This document shows, piece by piece, positions 47,212 through 56,172 of a stretch of 64,000 nucleotides of DNA (positions are counted from its first letter, which is position 1; every line of letters starts with the position of its first letter). Position numbers and translations under genes: made by a program. Source of the DNA: Methylosinus sp. H3A (GTDB lineage Bacteria > Pseudomonadota > Alphaproteobacteria > Rhizobiales > Beijerinckiaceae); contig NZ_JADNQW010000005.1 in the NCBI RefSeq assembly GCF_015709455.1, positions 3,864,001-3,928,000 of the forward strand, written 5' to 3'. The notes under the pieces are model-generated. The model did no database searches and was not told the origin of the DNA. It was given only the letters and a program-made list of their open reading frames with translations.

Positions 47212-49062
47212 ATGAAGTGGAAAACGGCAGCCGCTATCCTTCTCGCTCTGTTCTGGACTGCCGGCGTCGCCACGGCTCAGGCGCCGTCCGCGCGGTCCAT
47301 CGAGGTCGCCGCGGTGGATTTCATCCCCGCCTGGGGCGATCTCGACGGCAACATCCGCCGTCTCGCCGACGCGGTGGAACAGGTCGCGCGGCAGGGCGTG
47401 ACCTTCGCCGTTTTCCCGGAGACCGCCGTCAGCGGCTATTTGTTCAGCGATCCGTCGCAGATCGCGCCCTATCTCGACACGATTCCCGGCGACACGACGA
47501 AAGCTCTGCTGCCTATCCTCGCCCGGACCGGCATGTATATGAGCGTTGGAATTGCGGAACGGGATAGGGAGACCGGCCTCCCCTACAATACGGCCGTGCT
47601 GCTCGGGCCGAAGGGCGTCATCGGAAAATATCGCAAGATCGGGCTCAATCCGCAGGATCAGAAGGTCTTTGCGCCAGGCGACACCGGCGTCGAGGTCTTC
47701 GACACGCCGATCGGCCGCATCGCGCTGCTGATCTGCTATGACGACACTTATTGGCAATATGCGCGTCTGGCGGCGTTGCGAGGGGCGGAGATCATCGCCT
47801 GGCACTCGGTCTCCGACCGCGTGATGCCGGGGACGCCCGCCGCGCAATCCAAAGGCGATCACTCTACCGTCTCCAACGTTCAATACATGAGCGCGCAGAA
47901 CGGAGTGTTCGTGATCGGCGCGACCCGCAGCGGCGTCGAGACCAACCCCATCACCGGCGGCAAGCTCTATTATAATGGCGGCTCGAGCATATGGTCGCCC
48001 GAGGGGCATAGGCTCGTTCAGGCGCCCGTCGCGCCGCCGGAAGAGCTGCCGCCCGGGCTGAACGGCGTCTACAGCACGACGATCACGCCGACCGACGCCG
48101 ACAAGACCCGCGCCGAGCGACTGGCCCTGCGCCGGCCGGAGCTCTACACGCCCTGGCTCGCATTGCATCGCAGTCCGGTCGACCCCAACGCCGCCAAGAC
48201 ACGGCGCAAGGCGACGCTGGTCGCCGCACAGTGGCCGGAGGGGCCGTCGCTGATGGACAGGACGAAACCGCCGAAAGGCTCACTGACCGTTCTTCCCGAG
48301 CTGTCCGGCCTTCCCTCCGGCCTTTCGCCCGCGGAGATAAAATCCCGCGCCGAGGAGCAAGGCGGCTCCTTCGAGCGCGCCCTCGCCGCTCTCGCCCGCG
48401 GGCACAAGGCCTATGTGGCGGGGAGCTACCCCGAGCGGGCCGGCGAGCGCGTCTTTCATACGGTCACTCTCGCCGGGCCGGACGGCGCCATTCTCGGCCG
48501 CTATCGCGCGACGCATCCGGACGCAGCGCGCAGCTGGGCGACGCCGGGCGACGAGATCGCCGTCATCGAGACGCCGCTCGGCCGCGTCGGCCTCGCCACG
48601 GCGGGGGAGCTGGCGACGCCGGAGCTCGGCGGACTCTATGGCGTGCAGAGGACCGACATTCTCGCCGCCCCGGCCGGCGCGCCCTCGCCGCTGAAGGTCG
48701 AGATCGATTCGGCGCTGTTCGGCGTTCCCGATCCGCCGACCGGCCGCGCGGATTTCTTCCCTTATGCGGCGGCCAAGCAGAATCAGCTCTGGCTGGTGAG
48801 CGGCGGGCGCCGCGCCGGCGACGCCACGGCGGCGGGAATCTACGGGCCCGAGCCGGTCGTCTCCACCCCGACTCTCACCGCCGCGCAGGGCGACGACGCA
48901 GTCCGCTATCAGACCGTGATTCCCGCGGCGGGAACCTGGATCGATCAGAGCCAGCTGATCGACGGCCAGCAAGCGCGATGGTTCGCACCGCTCACTCTAC
49001 CCAATGACGACGCCTGCCTGAAACGCTGGCGCGAGGGCGGCGCCTGTCCGTCGCGGCGCTGA
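47212..49062 (+). CDS. Exported protein with two nitrilase/carbon-nitrogen hydrolase domains, the second inactive
   Basis: This 616-residue protein has a signal peptide (residues 1-23, ending ATAQA). The first nitrilase-superfamily domain has the full triad: E70 in VFPETAVSGY, K142 in GKYRKIGLNPQ, C175 in LLICYDD. The second, from about 330, keeps VLPELSGLP but has RYRATHP in place of the Lys segment and GLATAGE where the Cys should be, so it is a pseudo-domain. Such enzymes cleave amides or nitriles in the periplasm. A GCGAGG site precedes the ATG at 47212. The substrate is unknown. Confidence 0.8.
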   Translation: MKWKTAAAILLALFWTAGVATAQAPSARSIEVAAVDFIPAWGDLDGNIRRLADAVEQVARQGVTFAVFPETAVSGYLFSDPSQIAPYLDTIPGDTTKALLPILARTGMYMSVGIAERDRETGLPYNTAVLLGPKGVIGKYRKIGLNPQDQKVFAPGDTGVEVFDTPIGRIALLICYDDTYWQYARLAALRGAEIIAWHSVSDRVMPGTPAAQSKGDHSTVSNVQYMSAQNGVFVIGATRSGVETNPITGGKLYYNGGSSIWSPEGHRLVQAPVAPPEELPPGLNGVYSTTITPTDADKTRAERLALRRPELYTPWLALHRSPVDPNAAKTRRKATLVAAQWPEGPSLMDRTKPPKGSLTVLPELSGLPSGLSPAEIKSRAEEQGGSFERALAALARGHKAYVAGSYPERAGERVFHTVTLAGPDGAILGRYRATHPDAARSWATPGDEIAVIETPLGRVGLATAGELATPELGGLYGVQRTDILAAPAGAPSPLKVEIDSALFGVPDPPTGRADFFPYAAAKQNQLWLVSGGRRAGDATAAGIYGPEPVVSTPTLTAAQGDDAVRYQTVIPAAGTWIDQSQLIDGQQARWFAPLTLPNDDACLKRWREGGACPSRR

Positions 49063-49275
49063 CCCGCGCGGGCGGGCGAAACATCCGCGAATTTGGCCCG
49101 AAACGCGTCCAGAAGGGCGAATTCGGAGCGATTACGCGCCTTTGCCCGCCAGTCGCCTCGGCCTGCCTTGACAAAGACACGAGCACCCTTATGGTGCCGG
49201 CCAATTCGCAGCCGGGTTCGTGAAGGATCGGGACCGGAGCGAGAGTGTCCCCTCACGATTTCAGGACTGACGGCA

Positions 49276-49443
49276 ATGGCCAAATCCGCCATGATCAAGA
49301 TCAAGCTTCTGTCGACGGCCGACACGGGCACCTTCTACGTGACGAAGAAGAACGCCCGCACCAAGACCGAGAAGCTCGTGTTCAAGAAATACGATCCCGT
49401 CGTGCGCAAGCATGTCGAGTTCAAGGAAACCAAGATCAAGTGA
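49276..49443 (+). CDS. rpmG: 50S ribosomal protein L33
   Basis: This 55-residue protein begins [20 protein letters not shown] and continues [20 protein letters not shown], ending in VEFKETKIK. It matches the Cys-free (zinc-independent) L33 form found in Hyphomicrobiales. No other ribosomal protein gene is nearby. It is followed by a strong hairpin and a structured intergenic region. Confidence 0.95.
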   Translation: MAKSAMIKIKLLSTADTGTFYVTKKNARTKTEKLVFKKYDPVVRKHVEFKETKIK

Positions 49444-49486
49444 GGCGAGGCGGGCCTCCCCGCCTCTTCCCTCTCAAAAACGACCC

Positions 49487-49770
49487 TTGAAACGAAACGA
49501 GCCCGGAACGGAAAAATCCGTTCCGGGCTCGTTTCGTTTCAAGCCGAGAGGAGAAGATTATTTCTTCTCCCTCGTCTCGCCTGCCTTCGTTTCCCCCGAA
49601 ACGAAGGCGGCCGACTGGCGCTGGCTTTAAGGAGGCCACTCCAACCAACGCCAGCCGGCCAACCCCACGGACCCAGGAGATGCGGCGGACCTGAGCACTC
49701 CGTAGGGTATTCGAAGTTGTTTGCCGATACGCATCGAACACAAAGCATGTCTAGGGGTTCTTTTTCTTCT
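49487..49770 (+). ncRNA. Candidate structured RNA: four consecutive hairpins plus terminator-like end
   Basis: Between rpmG and the lipoprotein gene lie four adjacent inverted repeats. The first (49487-49542) is a perfect 26-base-pair stem with an AAAA loop. The others are 49550-49570 (8 bp), 49583-49608 (perfect 11 bp, GCCTTCGTTTC / GAAACGAAGGC) and 49609-49660 (11 of 12 pairs). AACCCC at 49661 pairs with GGGGTT at 49754-49759, which is followed by CTTTTTCTTCTT, like a terminator. No reading frame fits. It may be an RNA gene or a processed rpmG 3' region; the family is unknown to me. Confidence 0.45.
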
Positions 49771-50073
49771 TGCCCCCCGACGCTGCCTGACGCGCATCAC
49801 GTTTTGGCATGGCTGAGGTTAGCTCAGCTGCATAAAAATGCAACCTTCTGGCAAGATTTTCTACAAATTTCGAGATATAAAGGCAAAAACAGCGTGTTGT
49901 GAAGCGACCCCCGGCCGTCGGGCCGCTCTGGAGCGGCCGAGCGACGGAGTTTTCCACGCCGCCTTTGCTCGGGATCGAGCTTTGTGGCAAACCCACCCGG
50001 CCGGGGATCTTCGAAAGCGACGGGCCGCCGGCCACAAAGCAGAGCGCCAGCGCCGGCGCGGGAGGAAATATCG
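49771..50073. other. Upstream region of the lipoprotein gene
   Basis: About 300 bases. It includes a TATAAA at 49876-49881 in an AT-rich block that may be a -10 box, without a good -35 partner. A long AT-rich to GC-rich transition follows, then a GGAGG site before the ATG at 50074. No gene is seen. Confidence 0.4.
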
Positions 50074-50481
50074 ATGAGGATGCGAGGTCTTGGATTGGCG
50101 CTTGTGAGCGCGGCGGCCCTGGCGCTCGTCGCCTGCAGCGGCGGCCGCGAGCCAAATGACGCGATCGGCGCCAAGGTGCTGCGCAATCTGCTCTCCAAGC
50201 AGGGCGTCAACGGCAAGCTGATCTCCTTCAAAAAGACCGACGGTCGCGCGCTGAAGACGCCGAGCGCCGAAGCCTATGAGCTCTGGTACGAGGCCGAGGT
50301 GCAATTCCCGGAAGCCTTCGAGGCCAATTGCGCCGATGAGCGCGCGCGCGGCCGCTGCGCCTATCTCGGCCTCGCGCAGAGCCAGAGCTTCCAGAAGGGA
50401 GAAGTGTTGAAGGCGGAAGGCACGCTGCATTTCGTGCGATCCGACAAGGGCTGGGTCGGCGAAGACCAGAACGCCTATTAG
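50074..50481 (+). CDS. Small lipoprotein of unknown function
   Basis: This 135-residue protein begins MRMRGLGLALVSAAALALVAC, giving a signal peptide with a lipobox (LVAC) at residues 18-21. The mature part has a charged start (SGGREPNDAIGAKVLRNLLSKQG) and two further Cys near the middle (ANCADERARGRCAYLG) that could form a disulfide. It has the conserved-looking YELWYEAEVQFPEAFEANC segment. A GGGAGGAAAT site precedes the ATG. A longer in-frame form upstream lacks signal-peptide features. It precedes kdsB. Confidence 0.75.
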   Translation: MRMRGLGLALVSAAALALVACSGGREPNDAIGAKVLRNLLSKQGVNGKLISFKKTDGRALKTPSAEAYELWYEAEVQFPEAFEANCADERARGRCAYLGLAQSQSFQKGEVLKAEGTLHFVRSDKGWVGEDQNAY

Positions 50482-50517
50482 ACCGATCCGCTCCGATGGG
50501 AACGGAGCGGACTGGTC
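50481..50517 (+). terminator. Hairpin after the lipoprotein gene
   Basis: A nine-base-pair stem (TCCGCTCCG / CGGAGCGGA, seven-base loop) with a further GACC/GGTC pairing lies directly after the stop, followed by TAAATTTCTCG. No long T run, so it may be a weak terminator. Confidence 0.55.
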
Positions 50518-50531
50518 TAAATTTCTCGTTT

Positions 50532-50552
50532 GGAGCGAATTCTGATCGCTCG
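50532..50552. repeat. Copy 1 of a short GGAGCGAATT...TCGCTC hairpin repeat
   Basis: A 21-base sequence with inverted ends GAGCGA / TCGCTC. It matches the copy at 62064 in 19 of 21 bases. It lies between the lipoprotein hairpin and kdsB. Confidence 0.4.
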
Positions 50553-50599
50553 AAAGCCGCCGCGAGAGCGGCGGTCCGAGGAAGGAGCACCGTTCATCC

Positions 50600-51346
50600 A
50601 TGATCCGTCCGCTCGTCGTCATCCCCGCCCGGATGGGCTCCTCCCGCCTTCCGGGCAAGGCGCTCGCGCCGATCGCCGGCCGGCCGATGATCCTGCATGT
50701 GCTGGAAAAGGCGCTGGCCGCCGCGATCGGCCCGGTCGCTGTCGCGACCGACTCGGACGAGATCGCACGCATCGTCGAGGCCGCCGGCGGGCGGGCCGTG
50801 ATCACCAGCGGCGATCACGCCTGCGGCAGCGACCGCATCGGCGAAGCGCTCGGCGGGCTCGATCCGGCGGGCGACCATGACGTGATCGTCAATCTTCAAG
50901 GGGACCAGCCCGACATAGAGCCCGGCGCGCTCGCGGTCGCGCTGGAGCCGCTCGCGGACCTTGCGGTCGATATCGCAACGCTCGCGACCCCCGCCGGCCC
51001 GAGCGAACGCGACGATCCCAACGCCGTCAAGCTGATCGGCGCCGAGGTCGCGCCGCGTCGGATGCGTGCGCTCTATTTCACCCGCGCCCCGGCGCCCCAC
51101 GGCGAGGGGCCGAACTATCACCATATCGGCGTCTACGCCTTTCGCCGCGCGGCGCTCGCGCGCTTTGCCGGCCTGCCGCCCTCCCCGCTCGAGATTCGCG
51201 AGCGGCTGGAGCAGTTGCGGGCGCTCGAGGCCGGCATGCGAATAGACGCCATGATCCTGGACAAAGCCGCCCGCGGGGTGGATACCAGCGCCGATCTTCA
51301 ACGCCTGCGCGAGGCGCAGGACCAAGTCGAACGGAGCCGTCGATGA
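50600..51346 (+). CDS. kdsB: 3-deoxy-manno-octulosonate cytidylyltransferase (CMP-KDO synthetase)
   Basis: KdsB activates KDO with CTP for lipopolysaccharide core synthesis. This 248-residue nucleotidyltransferase has the start IRPLVVIPARMGSSRLPGKAL, AVATDSDEIARIVEAAGGRAV, DHACGSDRIGEAL, VIVNLQGDQPDIEP with the catalytic Asp-rich loop, YHHIGVYAFRRAAL, and IRERLEQLRALEAG. Length and motifs fit. It overlaps pheA by four bases (ATGA). Confidence 0.95.
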   Translation: MIRPLVVIPARMGSSRLPGKALAPIAGRPMILHVLEKALAAAIGPVAVATDSDEIARIVEAAGGRAVITSGDHACGSDRIGEALGGLDPAGDHDVIVNLQGDQPDIEPGALAVALEPLADLAVDIATLATPAGPSERDDPNAVKLIGAEVAPRRMRALYFTRAPAPHGEGPNYHHIGVYAFRRAALARFAGLPPSPLEIRERLEQLRALEAGMRIDAMILDKAARGVDTSADLQRLREAQDQVERSRR

Positions 51347-52212
51347 GCGTGCGGCCGAAAATCGCCTATCAGGGCGAGCCCGGCGCCAATTCTGACATCG
51401 CCTGTCGGGACGCCTATCCGGGCTATGATCCCCTGCCCTGCGCGAGCTTCGAGGACGCTTTCGCGGCGGTCACCGAAGGCGTCGCGGCGCTGGGGATGAT
51501 CCCGATCGAGAATTCGATCGCCGGCCGCGTGGCGGATATTCATCATTTCCTGCCCAACGCCGGGCTCTACATCATCGGCGAATATTTTCTGCCCATCCAT
51601 TTTCAGCTGATGGCGCCGCGCGGCGCGACGCGCGAGACGCTTCGCGGCGTCTATAGCCATGTGCATGCGCTCGGCCAGTGCCGCCGGATCATCCGCGAGC
51701 TCGGCCTCGTCGCCCATACGGCCGGCGACACCGCCGGCGCCGCGCGCGAAGTGGCGGAATGGGGCGACGCGACCAAGGCGGCGCTGGCGCCGCGCCTCGC
51801 CGCCTCGATCTACGGTCTCGACATTCTCGCGGAAAATGTCGAGGACGCCGCGCATAACACGACGCGCTTCGTCGTGCTGTCGAAGACGCCGCAGCGGCCG
51901 GAGCCCAATAGCGGGCCGACGATGACGAGCTTCGTCTTTCGCGTGCGCAATGTGCCGGCGGCGCTCTACAAGGCGCTCGGCGGCTTCGCCACCAATGGCG
52001 TGAACATGACCAAGCTCGAGAGCTATATGGTCGACGGCGAATTCGCGGCGACGCGCTTCCTCGCCGATGTCGACGGCCATCCGGACGAGCCGCCGCTCGC
52101 CCGCGCGCTCGATGAATTACGCTTCTTCTCCAAGGAGCTCGAGATCATCGGCGTCTATCCGGCGCACGGATTCCGCATGGAGAACAAGCGTCCGTTCGAA
52201 TATGGCGATTAG
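51343..52212 (+). CDS. pheA: Prephenate dehydratase
   Basis: This 289-residue enzyme converts prephenate to phenylpyruvate for phenylalanine synthesis. It has the start IAYQGEPGANSDIA, MIPIENSIAGRVADIHHFL, the TRF motif (NTTRFVVLS) near residue 175, and a C-terminal ACT domain (FRVRNVPAALYKALGGFATNGVNMTKLESYM) for allosteric control. It overlaps kdsB by four bases, suggesting joint translation. This kdsB-pheA pair recurs in Hyphomicrobiales. Confidence 0.95.
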   Translation: MSVRPKIAYQGEPGANSDIACRDAYPGYDPLPCASFEDAFAAVTEGVAALGMIPIENSIAGRVADIHHFLPNAGLYIIGEYFLPIHFQLMAPRGATRETLRGVYSHVHALGQCRRIIRELGLVAHTAGDTAGAAREVAEWGDATKAALAPRLAASIYGLDILAENVEDAAHNTTRFVVLSKTPQRPEPNSGPTMTSFVFRVRNVPAALYKALGGFATNGVNMTKLESYMVDGEFAATRFLADVDGHPDEPPLARALDELRFFSKELEIIGVYPAHGFRMENKRPFEYGD

Positions 52213-52347
52213 TTTCAAACGCTAGGTAATCTTGCGAGCCTCGAATGGCGCGTCTCACCCTGCCCCTCGAGGGGGAGTTGAAAAACGCGATCTCTCGCGC
52301 GTCTCCAGCCTTCGCCCAATTCCCTGGTTTCAGATGGGAGAGAATCC

Positions 52348-52782
52348 ATGGCCGCAGCCTATGACAAGGACAATGTGTTCGCCAAAATCCTGCGCGGAGA
52401 AATCCCTGCGCATAAGGTCTATGAGGACGATGTCGCACTCGCCATGATGGACATCATGCCGCGCGCCGAGGGCCATGTGCTGGTGATCCCCAAGGTTCCC
52501 GCACGCGGTCTCTTGGACATAGACCCGGCCGCGCTCTCCGCGCTCGTCACCCGCGTGCAGCATGTCGCCAAGGCCGCCAAGGACGCTTTTTCGGCCGACG
52601 GTCTGACCTTGCAGCAATTCAACGAGAGCGCCGGCGGACAGGTGATCTTCCACCTGCATTTCCACATTCTGCCGCGCTTCGAGGGCGTCGCCCTGCGCCC
52701 GCCGGGAACCATGGCCGATGGCGAGAAGCTGAAGGCGCAGGCCGAGAAGATTAAAGCCGCGCTCGGCCCGTTCAAAGGCTGA
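52348..52782 (+). CDS. HIT family nucleotide-binding protein
   Basis: This 144-residue protein of the HIT superfamily hydrolyses or binds nucleotides. The N-terminal part has FAKILRGEIPAHKVYEDDVALAMMDI, GHVLVIPKVPARGLLDID, and the C-terminal HLHFHILPRF signature with the catalytic His triad. The substrate is probably a purine nucleoside phosphoramidate. It is convergent with the acyltransferase gene. Confidence 0.93.
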   Translation: MAAAYDKDNVFAKILRGEIPAHKVYEDDVALAMMDIMPRAEGHVLVIPKVPARGLLDIDPAALSALVTRVQHVAKAAKDAFSADGLTLQQFNESAGGQVIFHLHFHILPRFEGVALRPPGTMADGEKLKAQAEKIKAALGPFKG

Positions 52783-52788
52783 ATCGCG

Positions 52789-53949
52789 TCATCCGAGGAC
52801 CAGCGCGGCGAAGCGCCGGCTGGCGAAATGGGCGAAGCGCTCGATAGGCTGGAAAAGCACGGCAGCGACGATCGAGAGAAGGATCGTCGCCGCCGAAATC
52901 GCCAAGGCGAGCGGCAAAGTGAGCCTATCGCCGACAAAGGCGATCGCCGCCGACGTCGCCGTCACGATCACCACATAATGAATGAGATAGAGCGGGAAAG
53001 AGATTTTCGCTAGAAAGCGCGACAGGGCGTTTTCCGCGAGGAAGTCCGATAGCCCACGCGAGCGCAGCGCCAGAGCGACGACCGCCACGGCGAGGATCAC
53101 ATGCACATGGGCGACGGCGCCCGCCGTCATCGACCAGGCGGCGAGCACGTAGAGCGCCGCAGCGACGGCGATTTTCGCCGCGAGCGAATCTAGGAAGCCG
53201 AGACGCCCCGGCGCCGGCGCGTTCAACGCGCCCGTGAATTTCGCCTTTCCGATCAGCGCGCCGAAGAGAAAGGCAGCGAGGTAGGGAAAGAGCAGCATGA
53301 GAAAAGAAGCGCCGATGGCGATCGAGCGCTCGGGCCGCTTCATCGCCGGATAGCAGGAGAGCAGCAGGAAGAGCGCCAGCGAGCCGACCATTTCCCAGGG
53401 CATGGTCCATAGGAAAGGCAGCACCGGCCCCCATTCGGCGGGCTTGGTGTAGACGTTGCTGAGCGACCATTTCAGCGCTTGCGCAAAGCTCAGCCCCGTC
53501 TCGCCGGCGATGGCGGAAAGGCCCGGCGCGAATTGCCTGGCCTCCGCAAGCCGCGCAAAGCCGAAGCGCTCCGCGAGAATGAGGAGGAGAACCGTCGCGA
53601 CGATCGGCGTCGTCAGGCGGATGTAGCGTCGCAGAGCCGCGGAGAGGATATATTCGCCGCCGCCGCCCGCGAAGAAGGGCGCGCTCAGCGCCGCGCCGGA
53701 GACGACGAAGAAGACGCTCACATCGAGCGGGCCGTCGACGAGTCCCGCTGTCGAAGAATTGCGGAGAATAGCAAAATTCTCGCCGAAAATCTGCCACGTC
53801 GAATGGAAGAGCAGCACGGAGAAAGCCGCCCAGCCACGCAATCCGTCGAGCTCGCGAAGCCGCAGACGCGTGGGCGTAGCCTCGGCTCGGACGCGAGTGG
53901 ACGAGGAATAGGCGAGAACGTCGCCCGAACCCTGGAGAGTGTCCGACAT
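52789..53949 (-). CDS. Acyltransferase 3 family membrane protein
   Basis: This 386-residue protein has about ten transmembrane helices. The N-terminal catalytic loop RELDGLRGWAAFSVLLFHS with its conserved Arg and His opens the domain; PLDVSVFFVVSGAALSAPFF and YLIHYVVIVTATSAA follow. It belongs to the family that O-acetylates sugars or other surface molecules. No glycan genes are nearby, so the acceptor is unknown. It is convergent with the HIT gene and upstream of the DUF3175 gene. Confidence 0.88.
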   Translation of the reverse strand: MSDTLQGSGDVLAYSSSTRVRAEATPTRLRLRELDGLRGWAAFSVLLFHSTWQIFGENFAILRNSSTAGLVDGPLDVSVFFVVSGAALSAPFFAGGGGEYILSAALRRYIRLTTPIVATVLLLILAERFGFARLAEARQFAPGLSAIAGETGLSFAQALKWSLSNVYTKPAEWGPVLPFLWTMPWEMVGSLALFLLLSCYPAMKRPERSIAIGASFLMLLFPYLAAFLFGALIGKAKFTGALNAPAPGRLGFLDSLAAKIAVAAALYVLAAWSMTAGAVAHVHVILAVAVVALALRSRGLSDFLAENALSRFLAKISFPLYLIHYVVIVTATSAAIAFVGDRLTLPLALAISAATILLSIVAAVLFQPIERFAHFASRRFAALVLG

Positions 53950-54088
53950 GAGCTTTCCCGCCGCTGTTTCGGTCGATTCGGCAGGTTAGAGACGGCTGTC
54001 GCAGCCAGCAATGACTTTGCCGTTTCATGTATGACGTTTTTCTGCAATGTGTTTAACAGCTCGGGCGTGGCGACAATGCGGCGACGTT

Positions 54089-54373
54089 TCAGGCGCGCCC
54101 GAAAACTCTTCTGAGCTCGACCTTGGCCTGCTCCAATATGCGGCGACGCTCCGCCGGCAGGCCGCCGCCGGCGCGATTGATATAGAAATTCAGCATGGAC
54201 ATTGCGGATCGGAAGGGCGCGCTCTTGCGGCGCAGGCTCGACTCCGCCGATTGCTTCAGCGAGCGCGCGATGGCGCGCGGATCGTCGAGCGTGAAGACCT
54301 CCAGCTCGAGGTCCAGCGCATTGCTCTTGCGCCCGACCTCGGCCGACCAATAGGACGTTTTTTGTCCGCTCAC
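54089..54373 (-). CDS. DUF3175 family protein
   Basis: This 94-residue protein opens with a GTG, reading GQKTSYWSAEVGRKSNALDL. It continues with FTLDDPRAIARSLKQSAESS, PFRSAMSMLNFYINRAGGGL and PAERRRILEQAKVELRRVFG, the DUF3175 consensus. The GTG overlaps the last codon and stop of the CBS-protein gene (GTGA), so they are coupled. Its function is unknown. Confidence 0.82.
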   Translation of the reverse strand: MSGQKTSYWSAEVGRKSNALDLELEVFTLDDPRAIARSLKQSAESSLRRKSAPFRSAMSMLNFYINRAGGGLPAERRRILEQAKVELRRVFGRA

Positions 54374-54813
54374 GCGGCGCGCGCGCTCTGGCAATGATGG
54401 CCGCCGGGCTGCGAGACGCCGCGCAGCGCGGCGCCGCTGAGGCCGGCGTCGCGGTCCATGGCGAGATCGGCGAGCGAGACGATGCCGACGAGGCGCTTGC
54501 GGCGATCGAGCACGGGCAGACGGCGCAATTGCTGCTCGGCCATGTTCTGCGCGACGTCCTCGACGTCGTGATCCACATAGCAATAGCGAACGTCACGCGT
54601 CATGACGTCGCGAATCTTGGTCTCGGCGCCCTTGCCGGCGGCTATTGCGCGCAATGCGATGTCGCGGTCGCTGACCATGCCGACGAGGCGGTCGTTCTCG
54701 CCGACAGGCAGAAGGCCGACGTCGAGATCGGCCATGCGTCGCGCCGCGTCGCGAATCGTCTGATCGGGTTCGACGAGACAGACTTCGCGCGTCATGATGT
54801 CTTGAACTTTCAT
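54370..54813 (-). CDS. CBS-domain protein
   Basis: This 147-residue protein consists of two CBS motifs: residues about 1-60 (MTREVCLVEPDQTIRDAARRM, VGMVSDRDIALRAI) and 70-125 (DVMTRDVRYCYVDHDVEDVAQ, RRLPVLDRRKRLVGIVSLADL). Such pairs bind adenosine ligands and regulate partner proteins; a general stress role is frequent. AAGGAGG lies eight bases before the ATG at 54813. It is upstream of DUF3175 and downstream of an MgtC/DUF4010 gene. Confidence 0.88.
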   Translation of the reverse strand: MKVQDIMTREVCLVEPDQTIRDAARRMADLDVGLLPVGENDRLVGMVSDRDIALRAIAAGKGAETKIRDVMTRDVRYCYVDHDVEDVAQNMAEQQLRRLPVLDRRKRLVGIVSLADLAMDRDAGLSGAALRGVSQPGGHHCQSARAA

Positions 54814-54873
54814 CACTCGCCTCCTTGTGTTCACCGGAGGAAACGGGCGGGCCCGGCGAAGGTTCCGCGGCTA

Positions 54874-56139
54874 TCAGCGCGCCAGCAGCGCGATCGCGAG
54901 GCCGCAGGCGAGCGCCAGCGCCGAAGCGGCGGCGACGCGAAAGCCGATGCCCGAGCCGCCGATCCACCAGGTCAGCGCCGCCTTGGCGAGCGTGTTGACG
55001 GCGACGGCGAGGCCGATCGCCGCCGCTGCGACATCGAGCGCGAGCGTCGCGCGATCGAGCCGCGCCACCGACAAAGTGATGGGATCGACGTCGACGAGAC
55101 CCGAGATCGCCGCCACCGCGAGCACGCCGGCGCCGCCGGCCATGCGCGTCGCCAGCCGCGCCAGGACCGCGATGACGGTGAGCAGCGCGCCGAATTCGAG
55201 CACGGCCCCGAGATCGAGCGGATTCTTCGGCGCGAAGCCCGCGCCGGAGGGGACGGCGGCGGCGCTGCGCATGAAGAAAGCCGCGAAGAGGAGCATCACG
55301 GCCCCGCCAGCGGCGAAAGGCGGCGCGAGCGCGCCGAGCAGCTCGGCGTCGATCAAAGTGACGACGGCCAGCACGCGGAACACCATAGTGGCGTTGGCGA
55401 AGAGCGCGCCTGCGGCGAAGAGCGACGCAGCGCCGCCCTGCTCGCGAGAAAGGCGCGCCATCGTCATCGTCGCCGCGGTGGAGGAGACGAGACCGCCCGC
55501 GATCCCCGTCAGCGCCACGCCGCGCGCGCCGCCCGTCGCTTTCATGACGACATAGCCGAGAAAGGAAATGACCGCGATCAGCACGGTCATCAGCCAGATC
55601 TCATGCGGATTGACCGCCTGCCAGGGATCGACGGCGCGGTCTGGCAGCAGCGGCAGCAGAATGACCGTCATGGCGGCGAGCGTCAGGCCGGAGCGCAGCT
55701 CCTCCCAGCTCAGGCGCCGCAGCCAGCCATGGGCGGCGGACTTCAGCGCCAGCAATCCCGCCGTGGCGACGCCGGCCGCCGCCGCAGCCTCGACATCGCC
55801 CACGACAGCGAAGGCGCCGAGCGCGAAGGCCAGCATCGACGCGACGACCGTCGTCGCGCCGAAGGTGGCGTCGTGAACGATCTCGCGATAGCGAAACAGG
55901 CTGATCGCAGCGGCGAAGACCGCGAAGGCGAGGCCGAGCGACACGGCGCCGCCTATGCCTGTCTGATTGGAGATCGCGCCCCAGACGGCGCCGAGCAGCG
56001 CCGCCAGCGCATGGGTGCGGAAGCCGGCGGCGCGCTCGCCCTCCTCGTCCTCGCGCGCTTGCCAACCGCGCTCGAGGCCGATCAGCAGGCCGATCGCCAG
56101 CGCCACCGTCATGCGGCGGAACAATTCGGTCGTCTCCAT
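54874..56139 (-). CDS. MgtC/SapB-DUF4010 membrane protein
   Basis: This 421-residue protein has an N-terminal MgtC-like part (residues about 1-140, LLIGLERGWQAREDEEG, AGFRTHALAALLGAV, FRYREIVHDATFGATTVVASML) and a DUF4010 C-terminal part. About twelve helices are predicted by hydrophobicity. The family includes proteins tied to magnesium or envelope stress, but transport has not been shown. It lies downstream of the end-joining genes on the same strand, after a 30-base gap. Confidence 0.85.
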   Translation of the reverse strand: METTELFRRMTVALAIGLLIGLERGWQAREDEEGERAAGFRTHALAALLGAVWGAISNQTGIGGAVSLGLAFAVFAAAISLFRYREIVHDATFGATTVVASMLAFALGAFAVVGDVEAAAAAGVATAGLLALKSAAHGWLRRLSWEELRSGLTLAAMTVILLPLLPDRAVDPWQAVNPHEIWLMTVLIAVISFLGYVVMKATGGARGVALTGIAGGLVSSTAATMTMARLSREQGGAASLFAAGALFANATMVFRVLAVVTLIDAELLGALAPPFAAGGAVMLLFAAFFMRSAAAVPSGAGFAPKNPLDLGAVLEFGALLTVIAVLARLATRMAGGAGVLAVAAISGLVDVDPITLSVARLDRATLALDVAAAAIGLAVAVNTLAKAALTWWIGGSGIGFRVAAASALALACGLAIALLAR

Positions 56140-56172
56140 GCGCCGGCCTTTCGAGAAACAGCACCGTCGAAA

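Noticed and set aside
49487..49770. Known RNA families (tmRNA, SRP RNA, RNase P RNA) for the hairpin cluster
   Set aside because: The characteristic conserved cores of these RNAs are not visible in the sequence, so I list it only as an unassigned candidate.
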